A stretch of DNA of 64,000 bases from Antedon mediterranea (Eukaryota > Echinodermata > Crinoidea > Comatulida > Antedonidae). Below are positions 20,694 to 29,800 of this stretch, piece after piece. The stretch covers positions 1,947,922-2,011,921 of the forward strand of contig NC_092678.1 of assembly GCF_964355755.1 (NCBI RefSeq), in the 5' to 3' direction. The notes under the pieces are model-generated. The model ran no database searches. It saw only the letters and a program-made list of their open reading frames with translations, and was not told the DNA's origin. Each line of letters opens with the position of its first letter. Position 1 is the stretch's first letter. A program made the translations under genes and the position numbers.

Positions 20694-20768
20694 GCTCATG
20701 GGAATCGAACCTCATACATCGACATGTAAATCCATAGTCTTATCCACTCGACTACACAGACGGCTCGA
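20694..20768 (-). mobile_element. tRNA-derived SINE head (pol III A and B boxes)
   Basis: On the minus strand an A box (TAGTCGAGTGG, 20,754-20,744) and a perfect B box (GGTTCGATTCC, 20,711-20,701) are spaced as in a tRNA. The anticodon arm does not fold into a regular 5-bp stem with a 7-base loop, and the acceptor ends do not pair. I therefore call a tRNA-derived SINE head, not a functional tRNA. The body continues leftwards to about 20,600, where a TIR element begins. Confidence 0.55.
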
Positions 20769-20836
20769 CAGAAATCGTTTGCATTAGCGAATTGTAGTTA
20801 GCTTAATTCTTACGTCACACCTTATTGATATGACTA

Positions 20837-20985
20837 ATGAATATTCATGTTTATTTTGTGACGTTTCACGAGGGGTCCCCAACTTCTGTACGAAAAGATA
20901 TATCGCTACCCGGCCGCGATTTTTTTTTTCGTACATAAGTTGGGGACCCCTCATGAAACGTCACAAAATAAACATGAATAATTCA
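20837..20985. repeat. Large palindrome (about 60-bp arms)
   Basis: The left arm (ATTCATGTTTATTTTGTGAC to TCCCCAACTTCTGTACGAAA, about 20,838-20,896) is the near-perfect reverse complement of the right arm at about 20,927-20,985. It marks the junction of two head-to-head TIR elements and would form a cruciform. Confidence 0.8.
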
Positions 20986-21843
20986 TCAGTTAAATTTGTT
21001 GTTCCGTGTGCACCCAAGCGTATAGCAACAAGAAGTGATTACACGCACAACTAAACTGCGATACGATTCTTTCTACAGTAGGCCTAGGATTCTAGGTCAA
21101 TTCACGTGACGTGATTGCCTTCGCGCACTCTTCTTCTCACACACACCACTATGCAAAATGTGTCGAGGCTAATCGACAGCTAGGCAAGACATTAGACTAA
21201 GTAGTAAATTCATTGGACATAGCCCAAAGAAAGCTTAGACCCACAAGAATAAAAAATGTGTATAATATTTGTGTACTGTAATTTTTTAATTCTGCTATTT
21301 TATTATCAAACAATATGCATGTACTCAAAGGAACTTTAAAAATGCGCGTATATGAACACATGAGATGGGAAGATTAGACCCACGAGAATAAAAAATGTAT
21401 TTTTGTGTAATGTTTATTGTTTAATTTTGCTGACTTATTACTCGGATTGTGTCATACCTAACACACACACGTAACACACACCCACACAGCTACTACTAGG
21501 CCTAGAATAGACATGGGTTTAGAGACTATTAGGCCTAATAGTATTAATAGAAACTATAATTTTAACACGTAATTCTTTAGTAATAAATTATATTAAAAAC
21601 TCCATAAACTAAAGGCTGATTATTTCGACAATCCACACAAAACGCCGCTATTCTTCTATGAAATCGCACGCCGCAACAACAGCGGAGATAGGACTAGAAT
21701 CGTACCGCACTTGTGTAATCACTTCTTGTTGCTATACGCTTGGGTGCACACGGAACAAGAAAATTTAATCATGAATTATTCATGTTTATTTTGTGACGTT
21801 TCATGAGGGGGTCCCCAACTTATGTACGAAAAAAAAAAATCGC
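20917..21843. mobile_element. Non-autonomous DNA transposon with about 145-bp terminal inverted repeats
   Basis: The left TIR (20,917 to about 21,068) begins GCGATTTTTTTTTTCGTACA and includes GTTGGGGACCCC, CATGAAACGTCACAAAATAA, GTGCACCCAAGCGTATAGCA and GAAGTGATTACAC. The right TIR (about 21,698-21,843) is its reverse complement with few changes. The 630-base interior has no coding capacity. Flanks repeat CTACCCGGCC. Superfamily unassigned. Further half-copies lie at 20,572-20,615 and 21,855-21,965. Confidence 0.75.
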
Positions 21844-21854
21844 TACCCGGCCAG

Positions 21855-21968
21855 CGATTGGGTGCACACGGAACAAGAAAATTTAACTGATGAATTATTC
21901 ATGTTTATTTTGTGACGTTTCATGAGGGGGTCCCCAACTTATGTACGAAAAAAAAATCGCACCCGGCC
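21855..21968. repeat. Extra TIR half-copy
   Basis: GGGTGCACACGGAACAAGAA through GGTCCCCAACTTATGTACGA and the poly-A/ATCGC end repeats the right TIR of the preceding element. It lies directly next to that TIR in the same orientation. Confidence 0.7.
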
Positions 21969-22596
21969 ACCATTATAGCGTAGCGATGATTTTCATGTGA
22001 CTTGCACGTGGCGTTTGTCGTGCGGATAACTAACTCGTCAAAGTGACCAATTCAAATCTAGTTTTTTTTAAATTCTGTTTTGTCGAATTAAAATTATACC
22101 TAACTAGATTGAATTCGTCACTTTGTACAGTAGATGCATTGATTTAAATAAAGATAATAGATTTAAAAAAAAAAAATTATACTGATTGATTGGTTTTGTC
22201 AGGGATCTTTTGTTATTTATAATATGAAAGATGAATCTTGGTAACCCAAATACAATAGCCGGTATCACTGCACATTGAGAAACTTCAATATTTTTTTTAA
22301 TGATGCATGGCCCAAGTATATACTTTCAACTTTAATCAATAAACATTTTAAAGAAGATAGGTTAATGTTAAGTTTGTTATTTCGGTCAAGGAAAATGTCA
22401 TAGTCTGTTTGATTGTCAAAAAAAAACCCAATTATATTTAATATGCAATTAATGATGAGGTAGTCCACTTTTTTGTCACGTGGACTCTATAGTTCACTAT
22501 GTCGGTCGGTCGGTCTGTCTGTCTGTCTGTCGGTCTGTCTGTCTGTCGGTCCGGTATCACTATGCGTTTTATCGCTTTCTGACCTTATCTTGAAAT
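21969..22596. other. No gene recognised; GTCGG/GTCTG microsatellite at the right end
   Basis: AT-rich spacer. A (GTCGGTCTGTCT)-type microsatellite occupies about 22,500-22,552, preceded by the same TAGTTCACTATGTCGG lead-in found at 16.04 and 23.14 kb. Confidence 0.5.
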
Positions 22597-23285
22597 CAGT
22601 TTAATCTAGCTAGGTCAATTTTTCACAGTATATTCCTTATGGCCAGGAATCAATGTGGTTATGTTTTCACGGTGCGCAATAAAAAATTACGCGGTCTACG
22701 CACGATTTAACGAAATCACGTTTGTAATCATATCTTCACAACCATGAATCACAATTAAATAAAATTTGGTACTCATAAATTTCAGGGCATAAATCATCAT
22801 ATGGCAATACAATTACGTGCGTAGCGCATGTAACACATGCGTACGCGCGCTTAACATTTTCAAAATTTATTTTCGATGAAATAAGAGTACATTTCAGGCA
22901 ATTTTAAGTGTTTACAAAATTGCCATGAGTGCGCATATTTTTGCGCGCGCACTGCGCGTTAAATGTTATTACGCACTCTTTTTGCCCGATTTCTGTTTTC
23001 TTGACTTACTTTTCAACTCGAAATTACGTTATACGAGCACGTCGAAAGTGACAGGCTACGCACGTGTAAATTTTAAAAAAACAAATGTTTTTAAACATTT
23101 CAACATTTTTAAACATGTTCAGTAATTTCGGTCAGTATAGTTCACTATGTCGGTCGGTCGGTCTCTCTGTCTGTCTGTCGGTCAGTCGGTCTGTCTGTCG
23201 GTCTGGCTGTCGGTCAGTCGGTCTGTCGGTCTGTCTGTATCACTATGCATTGTAGCACGCGACTTAATGGCTGTTGGCCTTGTTT
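22597..23285. repeat. Second copy of the 15.5-16.1 kb fold-back arm
   Basis: Near-exact duplicate of 15,502-16,131 (offset about 7,093), including the microsatellite, which is expanded here (23,148-23,240). Only the left half of the fold-back is duplicated; the inverted right arm is absent. Confidence 0.85.
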
Positions 23286-24060
23286 AAACTTACTGTATTC
23301 TGTACACATTTGACGTACAAAATGTTGTGACATCATCAAATGGCCACTTGAATTTAAAAATTAGGATTTTATTTTCTTTTTTGGTAGGTTATCACATTCA
23401 ACAAAGCGCTCAGTTATTTGAGCCTGATTTTCACTCAAATTTCAGTATGGCTTGCACAATTAATAATCTTCTCAGGGGATGCAATATTTCATTTTGATGA
23501 CGATGACGTCATCACGCGTAAAACTTGAATAACGTACGTCGTGTAATTTCACCTTCATAATATCTCAGAATTAAAGCTGACCTTGATGATTATGAAAGCT
23601 GATGAAATTTACATATGAATTCATATAAAAAGTAAGCCTATTGGATGTTTTGACGTTATGATATGGCCAGTTGAAGTTAAAAAGTATTTTTTTCATCTAT
23701 TTCGTCAAATTTATAAAAATTTCAACGCTTCTACGTGCTAAATTTTCTTCCAAATCTAATATTTCTTTGCTCAAATCATTATCTTTCAAAATTTGATAAC
23801 GTCGTTATACCAACAATTTAGAACATGATGTGGGTCCCGTAATTTCATCTATGCTACACTGCATATGGATATACAGTATACTGTTCATTCTTATGACACA
23901 TAGGTACAACTCAGCACTATAAGCGTAAATGCATCATGTCATAGGATGGCATCAACTTTTTACGTGCATGTTTCTTTAAAATTAAATGTCAGTAAAATTA
24001 TAAAAATAATCACCTATTATTTGTCACAGTGTAACATTAAATTCTAGTTGTTATATTATA
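23286..24060. other. Spacer upstream of the zinc-finger locus; no gene recognised
   Basis: No exon is supported. If the head exons at 24.07 kb are expressed, their promoter should lie here, but no convincing TATA/CRE pair like that of the array units was seen. Confidence 0.35.
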
Positions 24061-24075
24061 TTTCAGAAAGAAAAT

Positions 24076-25446
24076 ATGAACTCTAAAAAAGAGAAGAGAG
24101 TAAGCAAAATAATCTTTTCAATTTTTAAACCCTAACACACAATATTTTGAAAATTACATATAACAGACTTAGCATAAACATTTAGGCTTAGATATAGTAT
24201 TTAAAATGTGTTTATAATTAAATACAATATAAATATTTTATTTTCGTTTTAGGAATGTCCTTTTTGCGGCAAAAATATTATAAACGTTTCCAGACACATA
24301 TCTGAAGTCCACAAAGATGTCGGTGAGAACGAAAGACGGGCCAGTCTGGCTCAATTAAGAAAAATGTGAGTAACAACCCAAAAAAGTCTGTAACATACTT
24401 TCTTGTGTTATTTTTAGCATTCAATAAATCTACCATTGCATTATTTATTCAAGTATTTGGTTTACTCGTACCCATTATTTGGCTTACCCGTACCCATTTT
24501 TGGCTTACTCGTACCCATTATTTGGCCTACTCGTACCCAATTTGAATAATTACTTCTAATGATTTGATCGGCGCAAAACATTATCGACCATGATGCTTTC
24601 TGTGTCGTATGCAATTTTCGATTTGGGGAGGTAACTTGATACATTTTTGGACCATGAAGAAAAAGGGAGAGGTCACATATCTAATATGTTTGTATGACGT
24701 CACAGTTCCCAGAGTGCTTTATGAATAAAAGTTACTCTCCATATTGATCTCGCATAGCTGGTGGTCGATTCATTTTGTTGCAACTAATAATTGCAACATT
24801 TTTATATTATATTTTAGAAAGAAAATAATATGAAATCAATCCGGCAAAACAGAGTAAGCACAATAATCTTTTCAATTCCTGTATCTATCCGCGAAGAAGT
24901 ACAGGAAAAGCTAAACAAGTTGCTAAAAGGTTATACAAAAAGGTGACAGCACCTACTGAGTGGGTCTTTAACATGGTGATCGCAAGAAAGCAAGATAAGC
25001 ACTCGATGAAATGTTGCAAGATTAAAACAAGGAAAACAACAATTTGATTTTTAGTGCCATAAATCAAGGGTATAAAACATACTATGTTTTGCAAAGAATA
25101 GTTTGTAGTAGTAGACAAACACATAAAGCGGAAAGATAAGGTAGGCCTATTGCCATTTTTAATACCAAGGGTATACAACGAATTTGCAAGTTTTCCAAAG
25201 AACAGTTTGTACGAGTAGACAAACTAAGGGTATAAAACATAAGGACTAAGCCACTGATTATTGTTTTTATGTAATAATGTGATTTTATTTTCTTTAACTT
25301 TTAGAAGAAACCCCACCAAGGGAAAACTGAAACAGTGCGACATCTGCGACATTGAATTTGTTCGTCTGGAAAGACATCAAAAACGCATGCACACGGTAGG
25401 CCTATATTGCAATGTTAAATACACTGTGCTCCAGTTTACCATTTAA
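24076..25446 (+). CDS. Candidate head gene: two short C2H2-like fingers (exons a, d, b)
   Basis: Proposed exons are 24,076-24,099 (ATG, within an exon starting at acceptor 24,066), 24,253-24,365 and 25,305 to a stop at 25,444-25,446. Phases agree: exon a ends in phase 0, exon d runs 0 to 2, and exon b takes two bases. The product would be 92 residues: a basic start (MNSKKEKR), finger 1 (ECPFCGKNIINVSRH, ISEVHK), a charged helix (ENERRASLAQLRK) and finger 2 (CDICDIEF, VRLERHQKRMHT). The tail is intronic read-through (VGLYCNVKYTVLQ). If the exon-b donor is used, the gene continues instead. Both fingers are C-X2-C-X9-H-X4-H, so zinc and possibly nucleic-acid binding are inferred. This is the only plus-strand place in the array region where exon d has an intact acceptor just after an exon a. 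Confidence 0.4.
24459..24541. repeat. Short tandem repeat in the intron (TACTCGTACCCATTATTTGGC)n
   Basis: About four imperfect 19-20-base units of GGCTTACTCGTACCCATT. They are absent from the homologous stretch of the L units, so the repeat arose or was inserted after that split. Confidence 0.75.
24695..24731 (+). promoter_or_regulatory. CRE plus TATA-like motif, present in every unit
   Basis: TGACGTCA (24,695-24,702, a perfect CREB/ATF-type palindrome) is followed 21 bases later by AATAAAAG (24,724-24,731). Exon a follows about 90 bases further on. The motif pair sits at offsets +86 and +115 in every unit, with no changes seen by eye. It would be a reasonable core promoter, but this is inference. 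Confidence 0.4.
24818..24853 (+). CDS. Exon a of unit U1 (start-codon exon), repeated in each unit
   Basis: Acceptor TTATATTATATTTTAG, then 36 bases reading KENNMKSIRQNR in phase 0, then donor GTAAGC. The ATG is at 24,830. The homologous head exon (24,067-24,099) reads KENMNSKKEKR. Copies lie at unit start +209. It can join in frame only to an exon starting in phase 0 (type d or e), not to the exon b that follows it in each unit. Confidence 0.4.
24829..25047 (+). CDS. Frame e of unit U1: 72-codon basic open frame overlapping exon a
   Basis: Open frame running through exon a's donor, reading INPAKQSKHNNLF, YPRRSTGKAKQVAKRLYKK, APTEWVFNMVIARK, KCCKIKTRKTTI and then TGA. It is strongly basic with no named domain. 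It has no ATG near its start. A TAA lies just upstream, so it could be used only as a 3' exon; in the diverged copy at 53,057 a clean acceptor (TTTTGTTTTAG) directly precedes the same frame. U9 and U11 carry an internal GAG-to-TAG change (37,318 and 40,673). The antisense strand is open too (97 codons); that frame has no supporting feature. Confidence 0.25.
   Translation, partial: YEINPAKQSKHNNLFNSCIYPRRSTGKAKQVAKRLYKKVTAPTEWVFNMVIARKQDKHSMKCCKIKTRKTTI
25305..25395 (+). CDS. Exon b of unit U1: short C2H2-like finger, present in all 14 units
   Basis: A 91-base exon with acceptor CTTTAACTTTTAG and donor CACACG|GTAGG. Encodes RNPTKGKLKQCDICDIEF then VRLERHQKRMHT. Copies start at 27,514, 28,661, 29,809, 32,017, 33,164, 34,312, 36,520, 37,667, 38,814, 41,022, 47,803, 50,011 and 52,219; U2-U13 read HKKRMH. 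Both Cys and both His are kept in every copy. U5 alone has PTKRKLK instead of PTKGKLK. It needs two preceding bases, which only exon d supplies. Confidence 0.55.
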
Positions 25447-25835
25447 AAAAAAATTCAGTATAAATACGGTAAACCAAAAACAAAAGCGACGCAGCGGTGA
25501 CTTGAAAAAAAAAGAAATTTAAAGTATAACGCCATCACACTCGCACGCCCTCGTGTGTTGTTGTTGCAGTGCGCCACCTAGCGCCCTATCGAGCGACATT
25601 GTTGTCGCCATGTGTTAGTTGGTTCTAGTAGGCTTAGTGTCGAAAAAACATACTATGTTTTGCAAAGAATAGTTTGTAGTAGTAGATAAACACATAAAGC
25701 AGAAAGATAAGGTAGGCCTATTGCCATTTTTAATACCAAGGGTATACAACGAATTTGCAAGTTTTGCTAAGCCACTGATTATTGTTTTTATGTAATAATG
25801 TGATTTTATTATTATTTTCTTTTTTTTTCTTTTAG

Positions 25836-25926
25836 AAGAAACCCAACCAAGGGAAAACCCAAAATGTGTGACATATGCAAAATTGAATATGTGCGTGTGG
25901 ATCGACATATAAAACGTATGCACACG
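25836..25926 (+). CDS. Exon c of unit U1: second short finger, in L units only
   Basis: A 91-base exon with acceptor TTTTTTTTCTTTTAG, donor CACACG|GTAGG and the same phase as exon b. Encodes KPKMCDICKIEYVRVDRH then IKRMHT. Other copies start at 30,340, 34,843, 39,345, 46,126, 48,334 and 50,542. Exons b and c cannot be joined to each other in frame (each starts with one base of a codon and ends at a codon boundary), so within one transcript they behave as alternatives after exon d. Finger ligands are intact in all copies. Confidence 0.5.
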
Positions 25927-26218
25927 GTAGGCCTATATTGCAATGTTAAATACACTGTGGTCGAGTTTACCATTTTTTTTATAAAATTCAGTATAAATAC
26001 GGTAAACCAAAAACAAAAGCGACGCAGCGGTGACTTGAAAAAAAAAGAAATTTAAAGTATAACGCCATCACACTCGCACGCCCTCGTGTGTTGTTGTTGC
26101 AGTGCGCCACCTTGCGCCCTATGTTTTGAATATTACATCAGACTTAGCATAAACATATAGGTTTAATATCTAAAATGTGTTTATAATTAAATACATAAAT
26201 ATTTCATTTTTGTTTTTG

Positions 26219-26329
26219 TGTCCTTTTTGCGAGACACGCATAGTAAATGTGTCCCGCCATATAAACACAATACACAACGAAAAAACGGACAAAGAAAGAA
26301 GGGCCAGTCTGGCGAAACTAAAAAAGAAG
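26219..26329 (+). pseudogene. Exon d of unit U1: finger exon whose acceptor is lost
   Basis: Homologous to the intact exons at 24,253 and 17,292 and keeps CPFCETRIVNVSRH, INTIH, ERRASLAKLKK and the GTGAGT donor. The upstream TTTTAGGAA has become TTTTTGTG, so the AG acceptor and the Glu codon are gone. The same loss is present in every L unit (U1, U4, U7, U10, U11, U12, U13), so it preceded amplification. The nearest downstream AG would delete the first Cys pair. Because exon d alone supplies the phase needed by exons b and c, its loss would prevent in-frame finger proteins inside the array. Confidence 0.6.
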
Positions 26330-26546
26330 TGAGTAACACACCAAAAAAGGAAAATCTGTAACATACTTTCTTGTATTATTTTAGCATTTAATAAATCTAC
26401 CATTGCATTACTTGGATACAAGTGAAGAAGACACACTATTTATTTTCATTGCACCAGAACGCTGCTTTATAATGTAGGCCTAATTAAAGGGACATATATA
26501 ATGAAAATAACTTTTTTAATGACCACTGTCATTACAAAATCGTAAA

Positions 26547-26789
26547 ATGAACTTGCAGGATTTTACTTGGGCAAGGCAATCAGCTTTAATAGCAAACCCA
26601 CTTTCCCAACTCCTGGGACAAGTGTTTTTTTTCAGTCAAACAAACACATTTGACGTATTCTCTTGTCCCATAACAAGCGCTTTTAAAATAAGAAAAATTG
26701 TAACAGCACAAAAAACCATGCGGCAACACACATTGTTAAAATACGAAGCTTCTTCAAAGCACATTAAAACCAGTGCATTTCATCACTGA
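26547..26789 (+). CDS. Hypothetical 80-codon frame in L units
   Basis: An ATG-initiated frame reading MNLQDFTWARQSALIANPL, then FDVFSCPITSAFKIRK and MRQHTLLKYEASSKHIK, ending TGA. Copies start at 31,050, 35,553, 40,055, 46,836, 49,044 and 51,252. It matches the minus-strand frame at 16,667-16,948. No domain is recognised. A candidate only because two diverged copies keep overlapping frames. Confidence 0.25.
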   Translation: MNLQDFTWARQSALIANPLSQLLGQVFFFSQTNTFDVFSCPITSAFKIRKIVTAQKTMRQHTLLKYEASSKHIKTSAFHH

Positions 26790-26817
26790 AGGCAAAAATC
26801 ACTTATGTCATTAGATT

Positions 26818-29800
26818 ATGCAATTTTCGATTTGGGGAGGTAACTTGATACATTTTTGGACCATGAAGAAAAAGGGAGATGTCACATATCTAATATGTTT
26901 GTATGACGTCACAGTTCCCAGAGTGCTTTATGAATAAAAGTTACTCTCCATATTGATCTCGCATAGCTGGTGGTCGATTCATTTTGTTGCAACTAATAAT
27001 TGCAACATTTTTATATTATATTTTAGAAAGAAAATAATATGAAATCAATCCGGCAAAACAGAGTAAGCACAATAATCTTTTCAATTCCTGTATCTATCCG
27101 CGAAGAAGTACGGGAAAAGCTAAACAAGTTGCTAAAAGGTTATACAAAAAGGTGACAGCACCTACTGAGTGGGTCTTTAACATGGTGATCGCAAGAAAGC
27201 GAGATAAGCACTCGATGAAATGTTGCAAGATTAAAACAAGGAAAACAACAATTTGATTTTTAGTGCCATAAATCAAGGGTATAAAACATACTATGTTTTG
27301 CAAAGAATAGTTTGTAGTAGTAGCCAAACACATAAAGCGGAAAGATAAGGTAGGCCTATTGCCATTTTTAATACCAAGGGTATACAACGAATTTGCAAGT
27401 TTTCCAAAGAACAGTTTGTACGAGTAGACAAACTAAGGGTATAAAACATAAGGACTAAGCCACTGATTATTGTTTTTATGTAATAATGTGATTTTATTTT
27501 CTTTAACTTTTAGAAGAAACCCCACCAAGGGAAAACTGAAACAGTGCGACATCTGCGACATTGAATTTGTTCGTCTGGAAAGACATAAAAAACGCATGCA
27601 CACGGTAGGCCTATATTGCAATGTTAAATACACTGTGCTCCAGTTTACCATTTAAAAAAAAATTCAGTATAAATACGGTAAACCAAAAACAAAAGCGACG
27701 CAGCGGTGACTTGAAAAAAAAAGAAATTTAAAGTATAACGCCATCACACTCGCACGCCCTCGTGTGTTGTTGTTGCAGTGCGCCACCTTGCGCCCTATCG
27801 AGCGACATTGTTGTCGCCATGTGTTAGTTGGTTCTAGTAGGCTTAGTGTCGAAAAAACATACTATGTTTTGCAAAGAATAGTTTGTAGTAGTAGATAAAC
27901 ACATAAAGCAGAAAGATAAGGTAGGCCTATTGCCATTTTTAATACCAAGGGTATACAACGAATTATGCAATTTTCGATTTGGGGAGGTAACTTGATACAT
28001 TTTTGGACCATGAAGAAAAAGGGAGATGTCACATATCTAATATGTTTGTATGACGTCACAGTTCCCAGAGTGCTTTATGAATAAAAGTTACTCTCCATAT
28101 TGATCTCGCATAGCTGGTGGTCGATTCATTTTGTTGCAACTAATAATTGCAACATTTTTATATTATATTTTAGAAAGAAAATAATATGAAATCAATCCGG
28201 CAAAACAGAGTAAGCACAATAATCTTTTCAATTCCTGTATCTATCCGCGAAGAAGTACGGGAAAAGCTAAACAAGTTGCTAAAAGGTTATACAAAAAGGT
28301 GACAGCACCTACTGAGTGGGTCTTTAACATGGTGATCGCAAGAAAGCGAGATAAGCACTCGATGAAATGTTGCAAGATTAAAACAAGGAAAACAACAATT
28401 TGATTTTTAGTGCCATAAATCAAGGGTATAAAACATACTATGTTTTGCAAAGAATAGTTTGTAGTAGTAGACAAACACATAAAGCGGAAAGATAAGGTAG
28501 GCCTATTGCCATTTTTAATACCAAGGGTATACAACGAATTTGCAAGTTTTCCAAAGAACAGTTTGTACGAGTAGACAAACTAAGGGTATAAAACATAAGG
28601 ACTAAGCCACTGATTATTGTTTTTATGTAATAATGTGATTTTATTTTCTTTAACTTTTAGAAGAAACCCCACCAAGGGAAAACTGAAACAGTGCGACATC
28701 TGCGACATTGAATTTGTTCGTCTGGAAAGACATAAAAAACGCATGCACACGGTAGGCCTATATTGCAATGTTAAATACACTGTGCTCCAGTTTACCATTT
28801 AAAAAAAAATTCAGTATAAATACGGTAAACCAAAAACAAAAGCGACGCAGCGGTGACTTGAAAAAAAAAAGAAATTTAAAGTATAACGCCATCACACTCG
28901 CACGCCCTCGTGTGTTGTTGTTGCAGTGCGCCACCTTGCGCCCTATCGAGCGACATTGTTGTCGCCATGTGTTAGTTGGTTCTAGTAGGCTTAGTGTCGA
29001 AAAAACATACTATGTTTTGCAAAGAATAGTTTGTAGTAGTAGATAAACACATAAAGCAGAAAGATAAGGTAGGCCTATTGCCATTTTTAATACCAAGGGT
29101 ATACAACGAATTATGCAATTTTCGATTTGGGGAGGTAACTTGATACATTTTTGGACCATGAAGAAAAAGGGAGATGTCACATATCTAATATGTTTGTATG
29201 ACGTCACAGTTCCCAGAGTGCTTTATGAATAAAAGTTACTCTCCATATTGATCTCGCATAGCTGGTGGTCGATTCATTTTGTTGCAACTAATAATTGCAA
29301 CATTTTTATATTATATTTTAGAAAGAAAATAATATGAAATCAATCCGGCAAAACAGAGTAAGCACAATAATCTTTTCAATTCCTGTATCTATCCGCGAAG
29401 AAGTACGGGAAAAGCTAAACAAGTTGCTAAAAGGTTATACAAAAAGGTGACAGCACCTACTGAGTGGGTCTTTAACATGGTGATCGCAAGAAAGCGAGAT
29501 AAGCACTCGATGAAATGTTGCAAGATTAAAACAAGGAAAACAACAATTTGATTTTTAGTGCCATAAATCAAGGGTATAAAACATACTATGTTTTGCAAAG
29601 AATAGTTTGTAGTAGTAGACAAACACAGAAAGCGGAAAGATAAGGTAGGCCTATTGCCATTTTTAATACCAAGGGTATACAACGAATTTGCAAGTTTTCC
29701 AAAGAACAGTTTGTACGAGTAGACAAACTAAGGGTATAAAACATAAGGACTAAGCCACTGATTATTGTTTTTATGTAATAATGTGATTTTATTTTCTTTA

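Noticed and set aside
20694-20768. Functional tRNA gene on the minus strand
   Set aside because: A and B boxes are good, but the anticodon and acceptor stems do not fold. A SINE head fits better.
24885-25178. 97-codon antisense frame (MYTLGIKNGNRPTLSF...) repeated in nearly every unit of the array
   Set aside because: It is the reverse complement of frame e and its downstream sequence and has no domain. Its repetition simply follows the repeat, and two copies are shortened by the same single-base change.
26170-26436. 88-codon minus-strand frame across exon d in L units
   Set aside because: Antisense shadow of the CPFC finger exon. The sense strand shows zinc ligands, the donor and homology to spliced copies.
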